64,000 nt of DNA, taken from assembly GCA_965153455.1 (NCBI GenBank), contig OZ234503.1, forward strand, positions 10,793,118-10,857,117, given 5' to 3'. Positions within the stretch are counted from its first letter, which is position 1; the number at the start of each line of letters is the position of its first letter. Position numbers and translations under genes: made by a program. The notes under the pieces were generated by a model. It ran no database searches, was not told the origin of the DNA, and was given only the letters and a program-made list of their open reading frames with translations. The DNA is from Sphagnum compactum. Taxonomy: Eukaryota; Bryophyta; Sphagnopsida; Sphagnales. This document shows, one piece after another, positions 47,356 through 59,798 of the stretch.

Positions 47356-48956
47356 GTAATGGCTGAGCTTGGAAGAAGGTATGGAACCCCAACGGAAGGG
47401 AGGGAGGAGGATGGGTTGTGTCTGTCTGTCTGTTGTCTATGTGTTTGTTTGTGAGGTTAGGCGACGACGATGAGATAAGAGGGCATGCAGAGTAGCGTAT
47501 GGGGTGCGGGGATGGGTGGGATGGGTTGTAGGAGAGTAGGGGAGCAATGGGTGCTTCCTCTTTGTCATCAAAATTGTATGTGGGATGATGTCTCTTTTGG
47601 GGAGCAGCAGATGAGAGGCGCAAGCTTGTTGTTTTATATTTTCTGTTTTGGTGCATTTGAGACTGAAGTGTAGGGGTAGAGGAGAAGGCGGATCATTGTC
47701 CGGTGGAAGATAAGTGGGTTTGCTTTCAGAAGGCTGTGAAGGATGATGGCTTGGAGAAAGAAGAAGAAGAAAAGGTTTACGTGTGAGTGGCTTCCTGTTG
47801 TTTTTTGTTTAGGGAGATGCTGTAGGGATCTGAACAAGTGTGCAGGAGGGAGACAGACAGACAGACAGACAGAGGAGGAAACCTAGTAAGGTAGCTTGTG
47901 TCATACTCTTAGATGCAAGAGTATGGAGGATTGGGGAAGTGGATATGATTGTTGTTGAGTGTGTTTCTAGTGTATGGACTTCTCTCCTGAGGGAGAGAGA
48001 AGGAAGGAGCTTGCTTTCCATCTCTAGAATTCTTCATGTGGAATGCTGTCTGTGGTTAGAGAGTTTCTGAACCTGCCGGAGCCAGGTGGAATCAGGAGGC
48101 AATCTTTGATGGCCTTCTGTATCTAATCCTTGAAGCTGAAGTGACTCTTTTGAATTGAATGTAGTAGTGTGTAATTCAAAAGGAATTGACAAGCAGAAGC
48201 GGGGCTTATCTGTTGCTAAGTAGGTTTTTGTTTGGACAGAGCAAAACATTGTTCCCATGTTTTGTCTGCATGGTTGTAGAGCACTCATTGTGGACATGGG
48301 AGACATGTCCAAGGTACTAGATCTTCAGTCTAGGAGCCCTTCAGGAAGGCACCCACATGCCTCAACCATGAGATACATCTTTACCCATTATGGCTTCTTC
48401 TATGAGCAAGATACTTGATCTCACAGACATCCTCTTTTCTGTCTCTGGTAAAAGCATGTCAAAGAGTAGTACAGCAATTAGAAGAAGCCTTTGCATCTCC
48501 TTCTCTTCTCTATGTCATGCTGTAGTTGTTATTATAGCCCCCTTGACACCAACTAACCCTCCTTTCGGGTATCTGACACTGGCAAACTTGCAGCCAGTTC
48601 AATGTGCAAGGTCAAGGTGTATGGTGGAAAGAAGGTTATACTCACTCTTCAGTCACTCATGTTTGCAGGACAATTGCAGCTGGAGCATTGGTTTCAATTT
48701 TCAAGACTCTTGCAAAACAGAGTGTTGTAGTTTGTGTTCACACACCCCCCCCCCCCCAAACCATCCAATTTTCATCTTCCTTCTTCACTTCCAAACAGCT
48801 ACAGGAGTTGCAAATCAAAACAGATTTGGTGGTTCCTTCAATGCACTAGTAAGGTAAGAAATTGTTTGTGATTGAGGAATGTTGCAGCTTCTTCCAATGG
48901 ATTTGATTCAATCAATTTCAACAGGAGTGTATTTAGAGCCTGGTGGAATTGCAGGC
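47356..48956 (+). other. Probable 5'UTR intron of CID7-like gene
   Basis: This is non-coding by eye, with (GACA)n at 47851-47870 and a C homopolymer near 48745-48757. Two candidate acceptors precede the start codon: TTTCAACAG (ending 48924) and GGAATTGCAG (ending 48954). Confidence 0.4.
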
Positions 48957-51904
48957 ATGTACAGAATGAGTTCAACGAGCAATGGACCTTTGTCTGGAGT
49001 AAGCGAAGGTCTTTCTGCTGGCATGTTGGGTCTGTCAATTTCTTTGGATGATCAGAGCAATCTTGGAGCTGGAGAGGCATATCATGGTACAAGCAACCAG
49101 GGCTCTGCTGCAGTAGTCTCTCCTCAAAAGAAACCCAGCTTGGTTGACACTTCTTCAGGTTCTTTTGGATCATTAGGACGGACATCATTGAATCCACATG
49201 CAGCAGAATTTGTACCAAGGGCTTTGAAACCTGCAAGCAACTTGGTGTCTGTGAATGCTTGGGATAGTAGCAAGCCCACCACTACTGGTTCTGCTAGTGA
49301 AAAAGATGGTGTATCACAACTGCACAGAACAAACTCTAGCAATTCCAATGCTTCAGATGATGAGTATCGCCGTCTCTTCCGTGCACAGCTTCCAGATGAC
49401 CTAATGCCAGATTTTGATGTTGGAGATTTTGGAGAGAGTGTCTCAGATTATGTAGAATCTGCATTCTTGGACAAAGGTTGGGAGGCAGGCAGTGGAAGCA
49501 CTGCTTCACAAGTGGAAAGCTTCAATTATGATGATAGAATTCAGCAAAGTGCATTACGGGCAAAATCATACAGCCCTCCTGGAGGGAATGCACCACCAAG
49601 ATACAACAATGGGCAGCAGGGAGGAACCACATTTCCTGGCACTAGTTTTGTGAGACCTTATCTTCCAGACCTTCGACCTTCCATGCAGCAACAGATTTTG
49701 GCAAACCGGGAAAGACAGGTCTCAGCTGTGTGGCCTGATAGCAATGAGAGTGTGACAGGTTCCTCCTTTAGTGATTGGGGGGTTGGAGAGAAGACATTTC
49801 CTGATGACCTGGGAGGAGAGATTGACCCTATTAGTCTTCTCACATCTGAGTTTCCTGGATTTGCATCTGAAAGTCTTGCGGAAATCTACTATGCCAATGG
49901 TGGTGATCTGAGCCTCACAATGGAGATGCTTACAGAGCTTGAGGTGTGCTAGATTTCAGAAATCCCTGCTCTCAGTAGTGAGATCATGAATCATTATTTA
50001 AGTTTGTTGTACTGTTCTGTGTCTGGACTTCACCTCACTCAGTTAAGGGTGCTTTCTTATCAAGACATAAATGCAGTAGTTCTCCCATGTAATCAGATCT
50101 TGTATTGGATTTGGGTCAGAGGACTAGGTCAATCACTACTGTGCCTGTAGAAATAAAAGGGCGAATGCTTATTTGATGTGAAATCGGTTGCAAATATGTG
50201 GAAAATGTTGAGTGTGGGCTTCACCCTCATTTGCAGCTTCAGAATGAAGGAGGTTCCACAAAGCAGTTCCAGTCACCGGCAATACAAGCTCCACCAGCAC
50301 TGAGGGATTTTCCAGCACTTTCTGCATTTGACAGTTTAAATGCATCATTGTCCAGCAGCAGGGCAACTGGTGGAGGAGTTGTGGGCGGGGAGTTTAGAGC
50401 AACTCCTGCTGATTTTGTGGCTGCTGTACGAAAGCAAGCAGCACAACAAGCTGCAAAGTTGCAGCAGTACGAGCAAAATGGTGGGGTTGATCCTTCGATA
50501 GGAGCTGCCTTACGTGGGATTATTTCCCAAGGTCAGGGAGTTGGGGGCTTTCTCCGTGATGCTAGTAGTAGGGGTTCACATGGAGAGAGGTTGGAAGCAT
50601 ATCAGCTGCATGGGCGTGAGTCACATGCACCTCCTCCCCCACCCACCTGGCTCGACACTGGAGATTCCATCGGTTAGTTTTTTCTGCCTTAAAGATTACT
50701 GAGGATTTGAACTTATGCTTAAGTTTACTGGGTTATACTGATTTGGAGTTGGATTTGGAGTTGGATGTAAATCATTGAGGTGCCCAAGAGTTGAGTAAGA
50801 ACCTGATGCTGGATCAGAAGCTTATTTCAAGTTTGCAAGGGGTGGGTGGGAACATGAGCTGCTCATTAGGGTCTGAGAGAGGGTTCAACAGCCAGTGTTG
50901 ATAGGCTTGGCACTTATTCTCATGCAGCAACTATGTACACGGACATGCGAGAAGAAGCTCGGGATCATGCTCGTGTCCGCAATGCTTATTTTGATCAGGT
51001 TCGCTCTTGAGCAAAGTAATGCAGAGGAAAAAATGGATGGATGGGGTGCTGGATCAATCTACTACTATGAGGGTCTTGGTCCTGACTAGCACTGAAAAAA
51101 CATTAGGTGCTGCTGATACATCCATCATCTAGGGGTTTTGAAAGTTTCATACTTCTGTCATCAAGAGGGTCATATAAGTGCCAGTGTTCTGACTGACTGT
51201 TTGGTGGGTGAATTAGGCAAGGCAGGCATATCTCACAGGCAACAAAGCTCTTGCGAAGGAGTTGAGTGCAAAAGGACAATGGCACAATGACCAGATGAAA
51301 GCTGCCCACAGCAAGGCAGGTGAAGCTATCTTTTGGCAAAGGTACACAAAATTTGTACAACCCTAAGTTCCTAGTTGTATTGAGAACACTGCTAGTAGTA
51401 GGATTTTATCACACAGAACTGTAGAAGAATGACTGCTGCTATATTCCAAGTTTTGAAGGTTTGGGGTGCTGAGTATCTATCTGTGAGCACAAAACAGCTA
51501 CTCAGCAGTTGCTTTTTCTTCATTTCTTCTTAACAGAATGTGACAGTAGGGAGCAGATTTTGCACATGAGTACTTCTGGTGTGAGTTTTTCCTTGTGCAG
51601 GAATGCAAACATTTATGGGAATAGTAGCAGCACTTTGGGGCAACCACGATTACTGGATCTACATGGCCTCCATGTGAATGAGGCGATTCCAATGTTGAAG
51701 CGTGAAATTGGGCAATTACGACTCAGTGTGAGAAGCACACGGCAGCGGGAACAGGTGTTTATCTGTGTAGGAACAGGGCACCATACCAAGGGCTCTCGAA
51801 CCCCAGCCAGGTTACCCATTGCAGTTCAGCGGTACCTGATGGAGGAGGAGCACTTGCCATTTACTGAAACACAACCAGGCATGCTACGTGTCATTGTAAG
51901 ATGA
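48957..51904 (+). CDS. CID7: CID7-type PABP-interacting protein (PAM2-CUE-DUF1771-SMR)
   Basis: Five coding exons: 48957-49943, 50237-50672, 50928-50998, 51217-51341 and 51601-51904. Junction phases agree (0, 1, 0, 2), giving 640 residues. In order: a PAM2 motif TSLNPHAAEFVPRALKP (residues 76-92), which binds the MLLE domain of poly(A)-binding protein; a CUE-like domain about 288-329 (DPISLLTSEFPGFASESLAE, then YYANGGDLSLTMEML); a DUF1771 helical pair about 478-540 (MYTDMREEARDHARVRNAYF, LTGNKALAKELSAKGQWHND); and a C-terminal SMR domain from about 557 with LLDLHGLHV and CVGTGHHTKGS. This matches plant CID5/6/7 and animal N4BP2/Cue2-like architecture, linked to PABP and, for yeast Cue2 and relatives, to mRNA cleavage at stalled ribosomes. 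I chose the ATG at 48957 because a good acceptor ends two bases before it; an upstream in-frame start at 48879 is possible. Confidence 0.93.
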
Positions 51905-53990
51905 CGAAAAAAATTTCCATTGTGTATTAGTGGACCTGAGAATCCACAAGGAGAAACTGAATCTGGCACCTTTGGCTAGAATGCATGCCCAGGGGTTAGC
52001 CAATTGCACATCCTTTTTGTAATGTGAGGCAACAAACACATTTGAAATACTGGCCAGAGTAGTAGTTGGTACATGTCTCCACAGTAGGTTTAAAACAAAA
52101 GCTTTGGTTTTAGAATCTGTTGCCTGCGTAGGGGGACAGAAGTGTGCAGACAAGAAGAGCACAAGTGATCTAAATCCTGAAGATATAAAATCATACTTTT
52201 GTAGGTGTATGTTTGTTAGTTTATTCACCAAATGGAGACAGGTTTGTGTGTGCATGGTGTAGGTTTACAGTAGGTTTCTCACAAGTTACTTTGTGGGTAG
52301 TTTCTTAGACAGCAAATTGACCATGCATCACCCCCCGTGTCCCAAAGTGTAAAGAATTCTTGGAAACCCTTTTGGGCCAAAGAGGGGACCACTTCAATTC
52401 AGAACAGCCAATTTTATTGTAATAATTTGCTTGGCTTCATCTCCTGATTGTGCTGTGGTTGGTACTGGTAACTTCAATGTCTGGTGTGTGGGTGTTGCCA
52501 AAAAGTGTTTCATGTAGGTGGAAGGCAGAGTGCTTGAACTGAATGGAGCAATTTCTGTGTGATTAACTCTTTGTAAATTCAGTGCTGCCCAGTGAACTAT
52601 CTTCCAGGCAGTGTTGGCTGATTGCAATTTTGAAGCAAATCCTTACCTGGTTTTGTGTTTTTGGGTCCAGGGTCTTGTGTGGCCTGCCTTCACCTCCTCA
52701 CAATGTCACCATTCATCCTGCTTCAGATCTTCACCCTCTTCCTGTTGAACTTTTTCTTTGTGCAGCTGGTGTGCATCCTTTACAAAACTCCATCACATCT
52801 TCACGTCTTCTTCCCTGTGTGGAGCTTGCATTGTGAAGCTGATGTGCATCCCTTGCTAATGTCAGGTATGTGAATCATGATTCATGGCTCGTGTTTTTTG
52901 TGCCAACTAAGAAATCACCCTTTTGTAGCCACCATGTCGTTCTTGGCTTTGATTTTGAACAAACCCCTTTTTTTAAATGTTGAACCCCACCTGTGGCAAT
53001 AATCCTATCATTGTTGCAGTGCATGCTTGGAAGCTGTGCAATTATTGTTGCTGATTGCTGCTCTATGGTTTTGTCTCTTCTTCTTTTCCTTGTTTGGAGG
53101 TTTTATTGGGCTTGGATTGAGGTTTTTCTTTTGAGCAAGGAAGGAACAAGACTTGCATTGATTTTTTGTGCAGTGAAAACAGGCTCTTGGAGGAAAAACA
53201 GCTCTTATCTATAAGATTAGTGACATTTGAGCAACAGAGGTTTCAGCGGGTGCAATCTAGCATTTCTTATCTCAGTACTTTTTTCTGTGATTTTTGGCTC
53301 CCATAATCACACTAATAGTTGACCATTGTTTGTAATACTTTTGGAGCTTTCTTGAATCTATTAGATCTTTCTACTAGCTGTTTTCCACCTCCCTTCTGTG
53401 AGCCATCATCTACTTATTACTGTCACCCACTGTCTTTGGGGTTCTCCTTAGGACTATAGAAGCAGAATAGTTTCATTCTATCAACCCTCTACATTTTAGA
53501 CCCATCCTGTGTGACTCCTCCATGTTCCAAATTTGTCTTGTGCTCGGGATCACTCATCAGGGTTGTCATGATGCCACACGTGAATGAATAATCCACAGTC
53601 CAGATGGGCATAAACCAATTGTGTACTCCTCCAATGCTAGATGTTGTCTTTCTCTGATTTTGTTCTGCTTCAGCTGCATTTGTTGTGTGTGAAGAGGGTT
53701 TGTTTGGTCCTTGCACCGTCTAGGCATGGGTGTTCTTCTTTGCCAACAGGCATGAGAATGCTTGTTGAGACAAAATGAACAGAGCAACATGTACCCTTGA
53801 AAGCTTGTCATCATTCCTTGACTTTTACTATGCTTGCTTGCAATTCCCGAATGTTATTTTTTTGCAAGTTTCTGATTTAAGTTGCAGATTTCAGGCATAG
53901 GCTTTCTCCCAATGAGGCCATTTGGATGGTCAGTTGATCAACCCCTCCTTAGTGATAACAGCAACAATTTGTTGGGAACAACAGGTCCAT
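51905..53990. other. Region 3' of CID7-like gene, no gene seen
   Basis: The first few hundred bases are probably 3' untranslated region. Open frames are short and lack domains, although composition is close to that of the genes, so an untranslated or non-coding transcript cannot be excluded. Confidence 0.5.
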
Positions 53991-56900
53991 TTCATGAGAA
54001 AGACTGTGTTGCTGTTGCTACTGTGTCAAATTTTGGAAACGACACGTTTTGGTCATCTAAATTTCATGTACTTCGTAATTACAAACATAAACAATACGTA
54101 TTTTGATAGATCATAGGTCTAATTTGGCTAGCATATTAGGTAGAGATAGTGGTGGTAATTCTAGACATTGTTTTGTTGCTCATAGAAGAACACAATCATG
54201 TGTGTGTGGGGTGTGTTAGTTTAGTTATTTGGTTAGATCCCAATTAGTTAGAGATAAACGAAGTTAGCTTAGTTGTTTGGTTTTTTATTTTGAATTGATT
54301 CAAGTGTGAACATGGTTCAAGATATTTTATGGATGGGATATAAAATCAAATTGTGTGATTTTCAAATCACCAAACTCAACACTCTATTATTGTATGCAAG
54401 TTTTAGTGTGTTTTGTGCACTTTGTTATTTTTTGCATTTTTGTGTGCGAAAGTGTTGGGCTTGGATTCTTGTTTTTATTACAAGTGAGTAGGTTTCAAGA
54501 TTTTATTTTCATGTTATGTTTTGTATGTGTGATGACAACAATAATTGTAAATGCCACCATAGTTCTCTATTTGATGATAGGGTAGTAATTATGACAAATG
54601 ACAATGGGCATTAATTTGTTGATAGCATTTGTAATGGCAATTGGATGAGTAATCTCCTAGATAACATTTAAATGTTATATGCTTTCACATTTGTTAGCAT
54701 CTTGTTGACTAAGGTTATGTCAACTAGTTTGGTCATTGTGGTGGATGAGTATCTTTGTGTACTAGGATTCTTCTTTCCTTCCAACCTTTGACAATCATAA
54801 GATGTATGTATCAATGTTTTTTTTTAGCGAATTTTCACATCACAATAACCATGTGTAGATGCTACTAAAGGGGTTTTTTAGATTTGTTTTTGCAAAATTC
54901 ACCATAATTTGAAGGAAATGTTTTTATAGTTGCCATGTACATTCATAAAGGTCACAAGCACAAAGCGAGATTTTGAAAAATATCTACTTTCCTACCTCAC
55001 TTGACAAATTTGAAAACAAAAACCCTGATATGTATGGAGGTGTGAATTAGTAAACTCAAAAGATGATAATCATGTGAAATTGTGTTTACTATATACAATG
55101 TGTTCAAGATGAGTGAAGTATGTTTTGAAATGTAATGAGCAAATGTAAAAATGCCTTCATTTTTATCATATCTTATTGTAACATCAATGATTGAAGTATG
55201 TGTGGTGATGTTAACTAACTTCATGTGCACATTGCATAATGTTCTTGATTGCAATCTACCTATAGCCTTTATCTTATCATGAACATGATCCAAATTAAGG
55301 TATGGGGTGGTATACTATGTCAATTTTTGACGACTTTATATGACATAATCTTTTAATGATGCATGTCATTTGTGTTAGTAGAACATTTGTTTCAACTTGC
55401 ATCATTGTTTGTCACTTATGTGTTTTTGGCATAAGATATACCTAGAGCTTGTGCATTCTATATAGCTTTTATTCATGTATGTTCTTGAACATTTGCATAA
55501 ATTGTTGTAACATAATGTCATAAAACATCTTAAGTGGTGACTATCTTGTGCCTACACAAAATGTATGTTTTTGTGACTATAATACTCAAAGTGGTAAACT
55601 AAGTTTCATCCCCTTTTTCTTAAGCGCCTCCATTGCTGCTACATATATTTTCACTGCTCCTAAGCCATGAAATGATTATTTGTGTTATTGCTTGTAATTT
55701 TTGCAATTGGAAAAAACCAATTACAATGATGTTGGTTTAGTTGTTATGTTTTACTTAAGACCTTGTCAAGCATGATACATAATACTTTCAATTTATTGTG
55801 TTATCTAGAATGATGGTTCACACTTTTATTAGTCTAAACTTTTTTGGGTAGGTAACAATATAAGCATTAACTTGAAGTTTTGACATTGGAAGACAATAAA
55901 CAATTTCATTTTTCACAACATTTTTCTACAAAAAGTTGAATGAAAATGTTATAGTGAACAAAGTAAGCTAACTACCCCATTAGCTTAGTTAGCTAGATAC
56001 TTAGTAATTACATGGCTTTATATTAGTTGAAGTAGCTTAATACTAGCCTACCTACCTACCTCACCTTATATGTACATAGGTTATCTAGCCTAGCTATGTA
56101 AGCTTATATACACACTTTACCTAACATTCCTAGCTTAATTACATAGCTTTACATATATGTACTTTGCTTAGCCTAACTACATAGCCTTATATATGTGTGT
56201 TACCTACATAGCCTTATACTACCTTACCTATACTAGCCTATAAGATAAAACCTTATGTCATTCCATGATCCAATAAGTTTATCAAACTAAATGATCATAT
56301 CAAAAAGTTGTTGGACTAATTTTTGTGATAGATAACACCTTGAAACTATGGTAGGGAAAATTGGCTTGGGCATAGTCCTTATTATGGGCAACCCATGCAG
56401 CCAATATGTGGTTATAAGGTTGTTGGAGGTGAGACCAACAACTAGGTGTTGCATGGTCCTTTTTGTGCACAATGCACACAACCAACCAAGGGTGGAGGGA
56501 TAGCCGAAGGTGAAACAAACAACCAACACTTCTTTGATATGGTTAAAGTGTCAAGTCTAAATGGAAGACTAAGAATCCAAAAGTCCGAGCCGTTAAAATG
56601 TTCGACACAAATCAAGTCAAAACAATAGTTTTAAGAGGGTTTGTGTGCATAATTTGAATACCTCCATCATGAACTACAATGGACAATGGTTTAGGAATTG
56701 TGTGTGGTGATTCATAAAAGGATAACAATGTCAACTAAAGAGAAAACATGTGGAGCAACCAACATGCCCATTTTGAATGGACAATCCATAGTGGTAGAAG
56801 CTTCAACATTGGGATCAAAGTGATACCCAAAAGAAGTACACACAATTGATTAGTGCACAAGGTGTAGCAGATAAGGTAAATACATATGAGAGTGGCTGAA

Positions 56901-59641
56901 AAACATTAGTAAAAGCAAAACTAGTAAGTCCTTAGTCCTCATTGAATTTTATGTGTATTTGGATGCATCTTTCTAGGTGTATAGGAGCAATAAATTAATG
57001 TAGGATTTACATGTGTAGAAATCCAAAACACATCACATTTCATTACTATATAAAATGGTAGTTGTAAAGCTAAACTTAATGAGGACAAATTGGAATTTGG
57101 TGAGTACACTATAACCATAGCAAGGATTATTATATAATTTAATAGGTGGTAATTGGTCATGAAATGATGAAGGAAGATTCCATAAAGCCAAAGACCAAGT
57201 AAACATAAATGGTATTAAAAAATTTGAGATTGAATTTGGAATTACGTGGGGGTTTTTATCATGTCAAGTTGTCCTCACAAAACATGATGGTGTGGAAAAT
57301 TTATATTCTAGAAATCAACATTAGAATGTGTGGCATCGATTTAATTTTGGGTTGTTATTTTTTCAAATTGTGTCAATTGAATCAAATTAAAGGGAAATGA
57401 AGGAACAATACACCAAGATGTTCAAAAACATGTGACACAAATGATTGGGACATTAAACACTTGAATGCACAATGTCAAAATGTTCATAACAAAATTGTTA
57501 GCACATCAAGTGACCCCATAGCATAGGCTAGAATTTTTATCAAGGAATGTAGCCACATTAGCAATAAAGGAGGTGCATGAAGCAATGTAAGGTAGTTCCA
57601 ACATTTCCACCATGCTTTGAAAAGGGTAGGTTAACAAACAATCCTTATTATTAGCTAAAGGAAGAGAATGTAAGCATGAAGGGGAAACAAGATTGGGGAA
57701 AACTAGAAGAATAGACTCTAGGGCCCATAGTCACCTTGGCCTAATCCAGTGGTTGTGTCCCAACAAAAGGAGGCAAGCCTACATATCTAGGATCCCTCAC
57801 CACAATTTGAAATAGTTGTGCCCAAGATAAGAGGTAATGGAGGACATGTGAAGGATTTGTTGGTCATAGGACTAAATGAGGTGAGGGGATGTGGGAGATG
57901 TTGTAGGTGACATAGGTACTAGACACTAAAATACATGTGCTTTATGAATCAAGTATGCATCTAATTCCATTCTACACATGCCCACAACAATGTCGCCAAT
58001 ATGGCTCTTGCTTATGGTCTATGAACATGCATGGTTTAATGATCATGTTATGTCTAATTCAACTTCCTTCTTATATCTTTGTCAACATCTATACCAATGG
58101 ACATCCCCACATCATATTTCTTGCCTTTTGAAATTTTCAATGTGCTAAAATTGTTAGTCAACAATGAAGTGGTTATTTGCTGAAAGTCTATACACTTATG
58201 TTTTTTTAATTTAGATGCATGTAAAGGTTGCACTAGTTATTTTGTACCTTACAAGTGGCAACAAACACCTCAAAGTGCACATGTTTCATAAAACATTGAA
58301 TGAGGCTTGTTTGGGATTAAGTGGGTATAGACCAATAGGAAGAAGACACACAACCTATCCTTTGATAAGGTGTACAATCACCTAGACTTATTATGGAGTT
58401 AACGAGGGTACACATACCTTATAAAGGTGAGATATATGAAATCTATAATTGAAAAGATGTGAATTTTTCATGTTGGTTATTGGGTGTGAACTTAAGAAAG
58501 GGTGCTTGGACACAAAAAACCTTGTGGATACATTTACCTTAGACATCAATTTTGCAAATTGCCTAGAAGATGTAGTTGAGTAAATGGGTTTTACTAATGT
58601 CAATAGTTTACTCTAGTCCATGAGTTTATAGTTATGTTACATTAATGTATGTGATGAGTCAAGATGTGTGATTCTAAGAGCTAAATTTATTCCTCCAAAA
58701 TATTGTTATTATATAATGTTAAGGTGCAACCAAGGTTTATGTGGGTGTGCAATTGAAAATAGGAGACCTAATTCAATTGCTAAATCATGCAAACGAAATG
58801 GCTATTGTTTTAGGTACAATATCAAGGATTATGGGATTGGGGTGTAAACACCATTGTATATAGGTTGGGGAGGGCTAATATAAGGTGCAACTTGGTGGGA
58901 TTATGGAAGGCCATGGCAATACATGTTTATAGGTGCCAAATAGGAATGATGATCCACCATAGTTGAAGTTGAAAGATGTAGTAGGTATCAACCTTGCATG
59001 GAAAGGAAAGGACATGCAAAAGGTCAAGTGAGTTCTTGTTACACCATTTTTTTGTAGATACCAAGGTGTTGTTTTGAAGATTGGACTATGGACATTTTGT
59101 GCACATTACAGTAGAGATTTTTTGATTTTTATGTAACAATTTGTGCATGTAGATGAACCCTTGGTTTTGGATGTAGCAAGGTTAGCAATATGATCTCTTT
59201 GTGCATATAAGCATTTTAATCATTGTGGATCATTCAATTTTAGGAATTAAAACTTAACTTTGATCTATGTAAGTTAATATGTGCCCAAACCTTAATGTAG
59301 TTTTAAATTTAGATCAAGTAATAACCTTGGAAAACGTAAAATTAACAGGGTAACACTAACTTTCAAAACCTTCCACAAATCTTTGTGTGATGCATGTAAA
59401 ATAAACAATAATCATAAAATCATTTAGATTAAACCAATTTGACATGTGGTGGAAAAACACTAGTGGAAAATAACCAAATAAAAATGACATGTGGCATCAC
59501 AAGGCACTACAAATATCCTTCTTGTTTGATGGGTCCATTCCATATGTTCTACTTGATTGGAAGTTTTTTACCATCAAAACAAACGTGTTCCATTTGATGG
59601 GATCGTTGTGATTAGCATAATATACACACATCCCATTCAAT
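53991..59641. other. AT-rich desert with decayed repeats
   Basis: No intact gene. Between 55975 and 56245 the sequence is a low-complexity patchwork of TAGCTTA, CTACCTACC and ACATAGCCTTATAT. I saw no LTR pair or conserved transposase or polymerase motif that I would defend. Confidence 0.6.
55975..56245 (+). repeat. Cryptic tandem repeat (ACATAGCCTTATAT-like)
   Basis: Irregular repeats of TTAGCTTA, CCTACCTACCTAC and TACATAGC(C/T)TTA. ACATAGCTTTACATATATGT, ACATAGCCTTATATATGTGT and ACATAGCCTTATACTACC are clear variants of one unit. Confidence 0.7.
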
Positions 59642-59795
59642 CACTACTACAAAATGTGGGTGCAATTCACTAGTCCACGTTCACTAAACCAGTGAATTCA
59701 TTGCTTCTTCACTAATCCCAGTTCACTAGAACCAGTGAATTCACTCAAAATCCAGTGAAATCACTTGGCATACAAGGACACCTTTTGTTGTAGTG
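59642..59795. mobile_element. Non-autonomous CACTA (CMC/EnSpm) element, 154 bp
   Basis: The left end is CACTACTACAAAATGTG and the right end, read inward, is CACTACAACAAAAGGTG, a typical CACTA terminal inverted repeat. The element is flanked by a perfect 3-bp target duplication, AAT on both sides (59639-59641 and 59796-59798), the size expected of this superfamily. The interior has repeated subterminal motifs (TTCACTA, CCAGTGAATTCA) in direct and inverted order. It has no coding capacity, so it would need a transposase from elsewhere. Confidence 0.9.
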
Positions 59796-59798
59796 AAT

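Noticed and set aside
48604-48857. Open frames just upstream of the CID7-like gene
   Set aside because: They cross a C homopolymer, have no family similarity, and lie where a 5'UTR intron is expected.
57209-57400. Frame with GIDLILGCYFFKLC, faintly like a retrotransposon protease
   Set aside because: The match is a few hydrophobic residues; the catalytic D-S/T-G motif, flanking reverse transcriptase and LTRs are absent.
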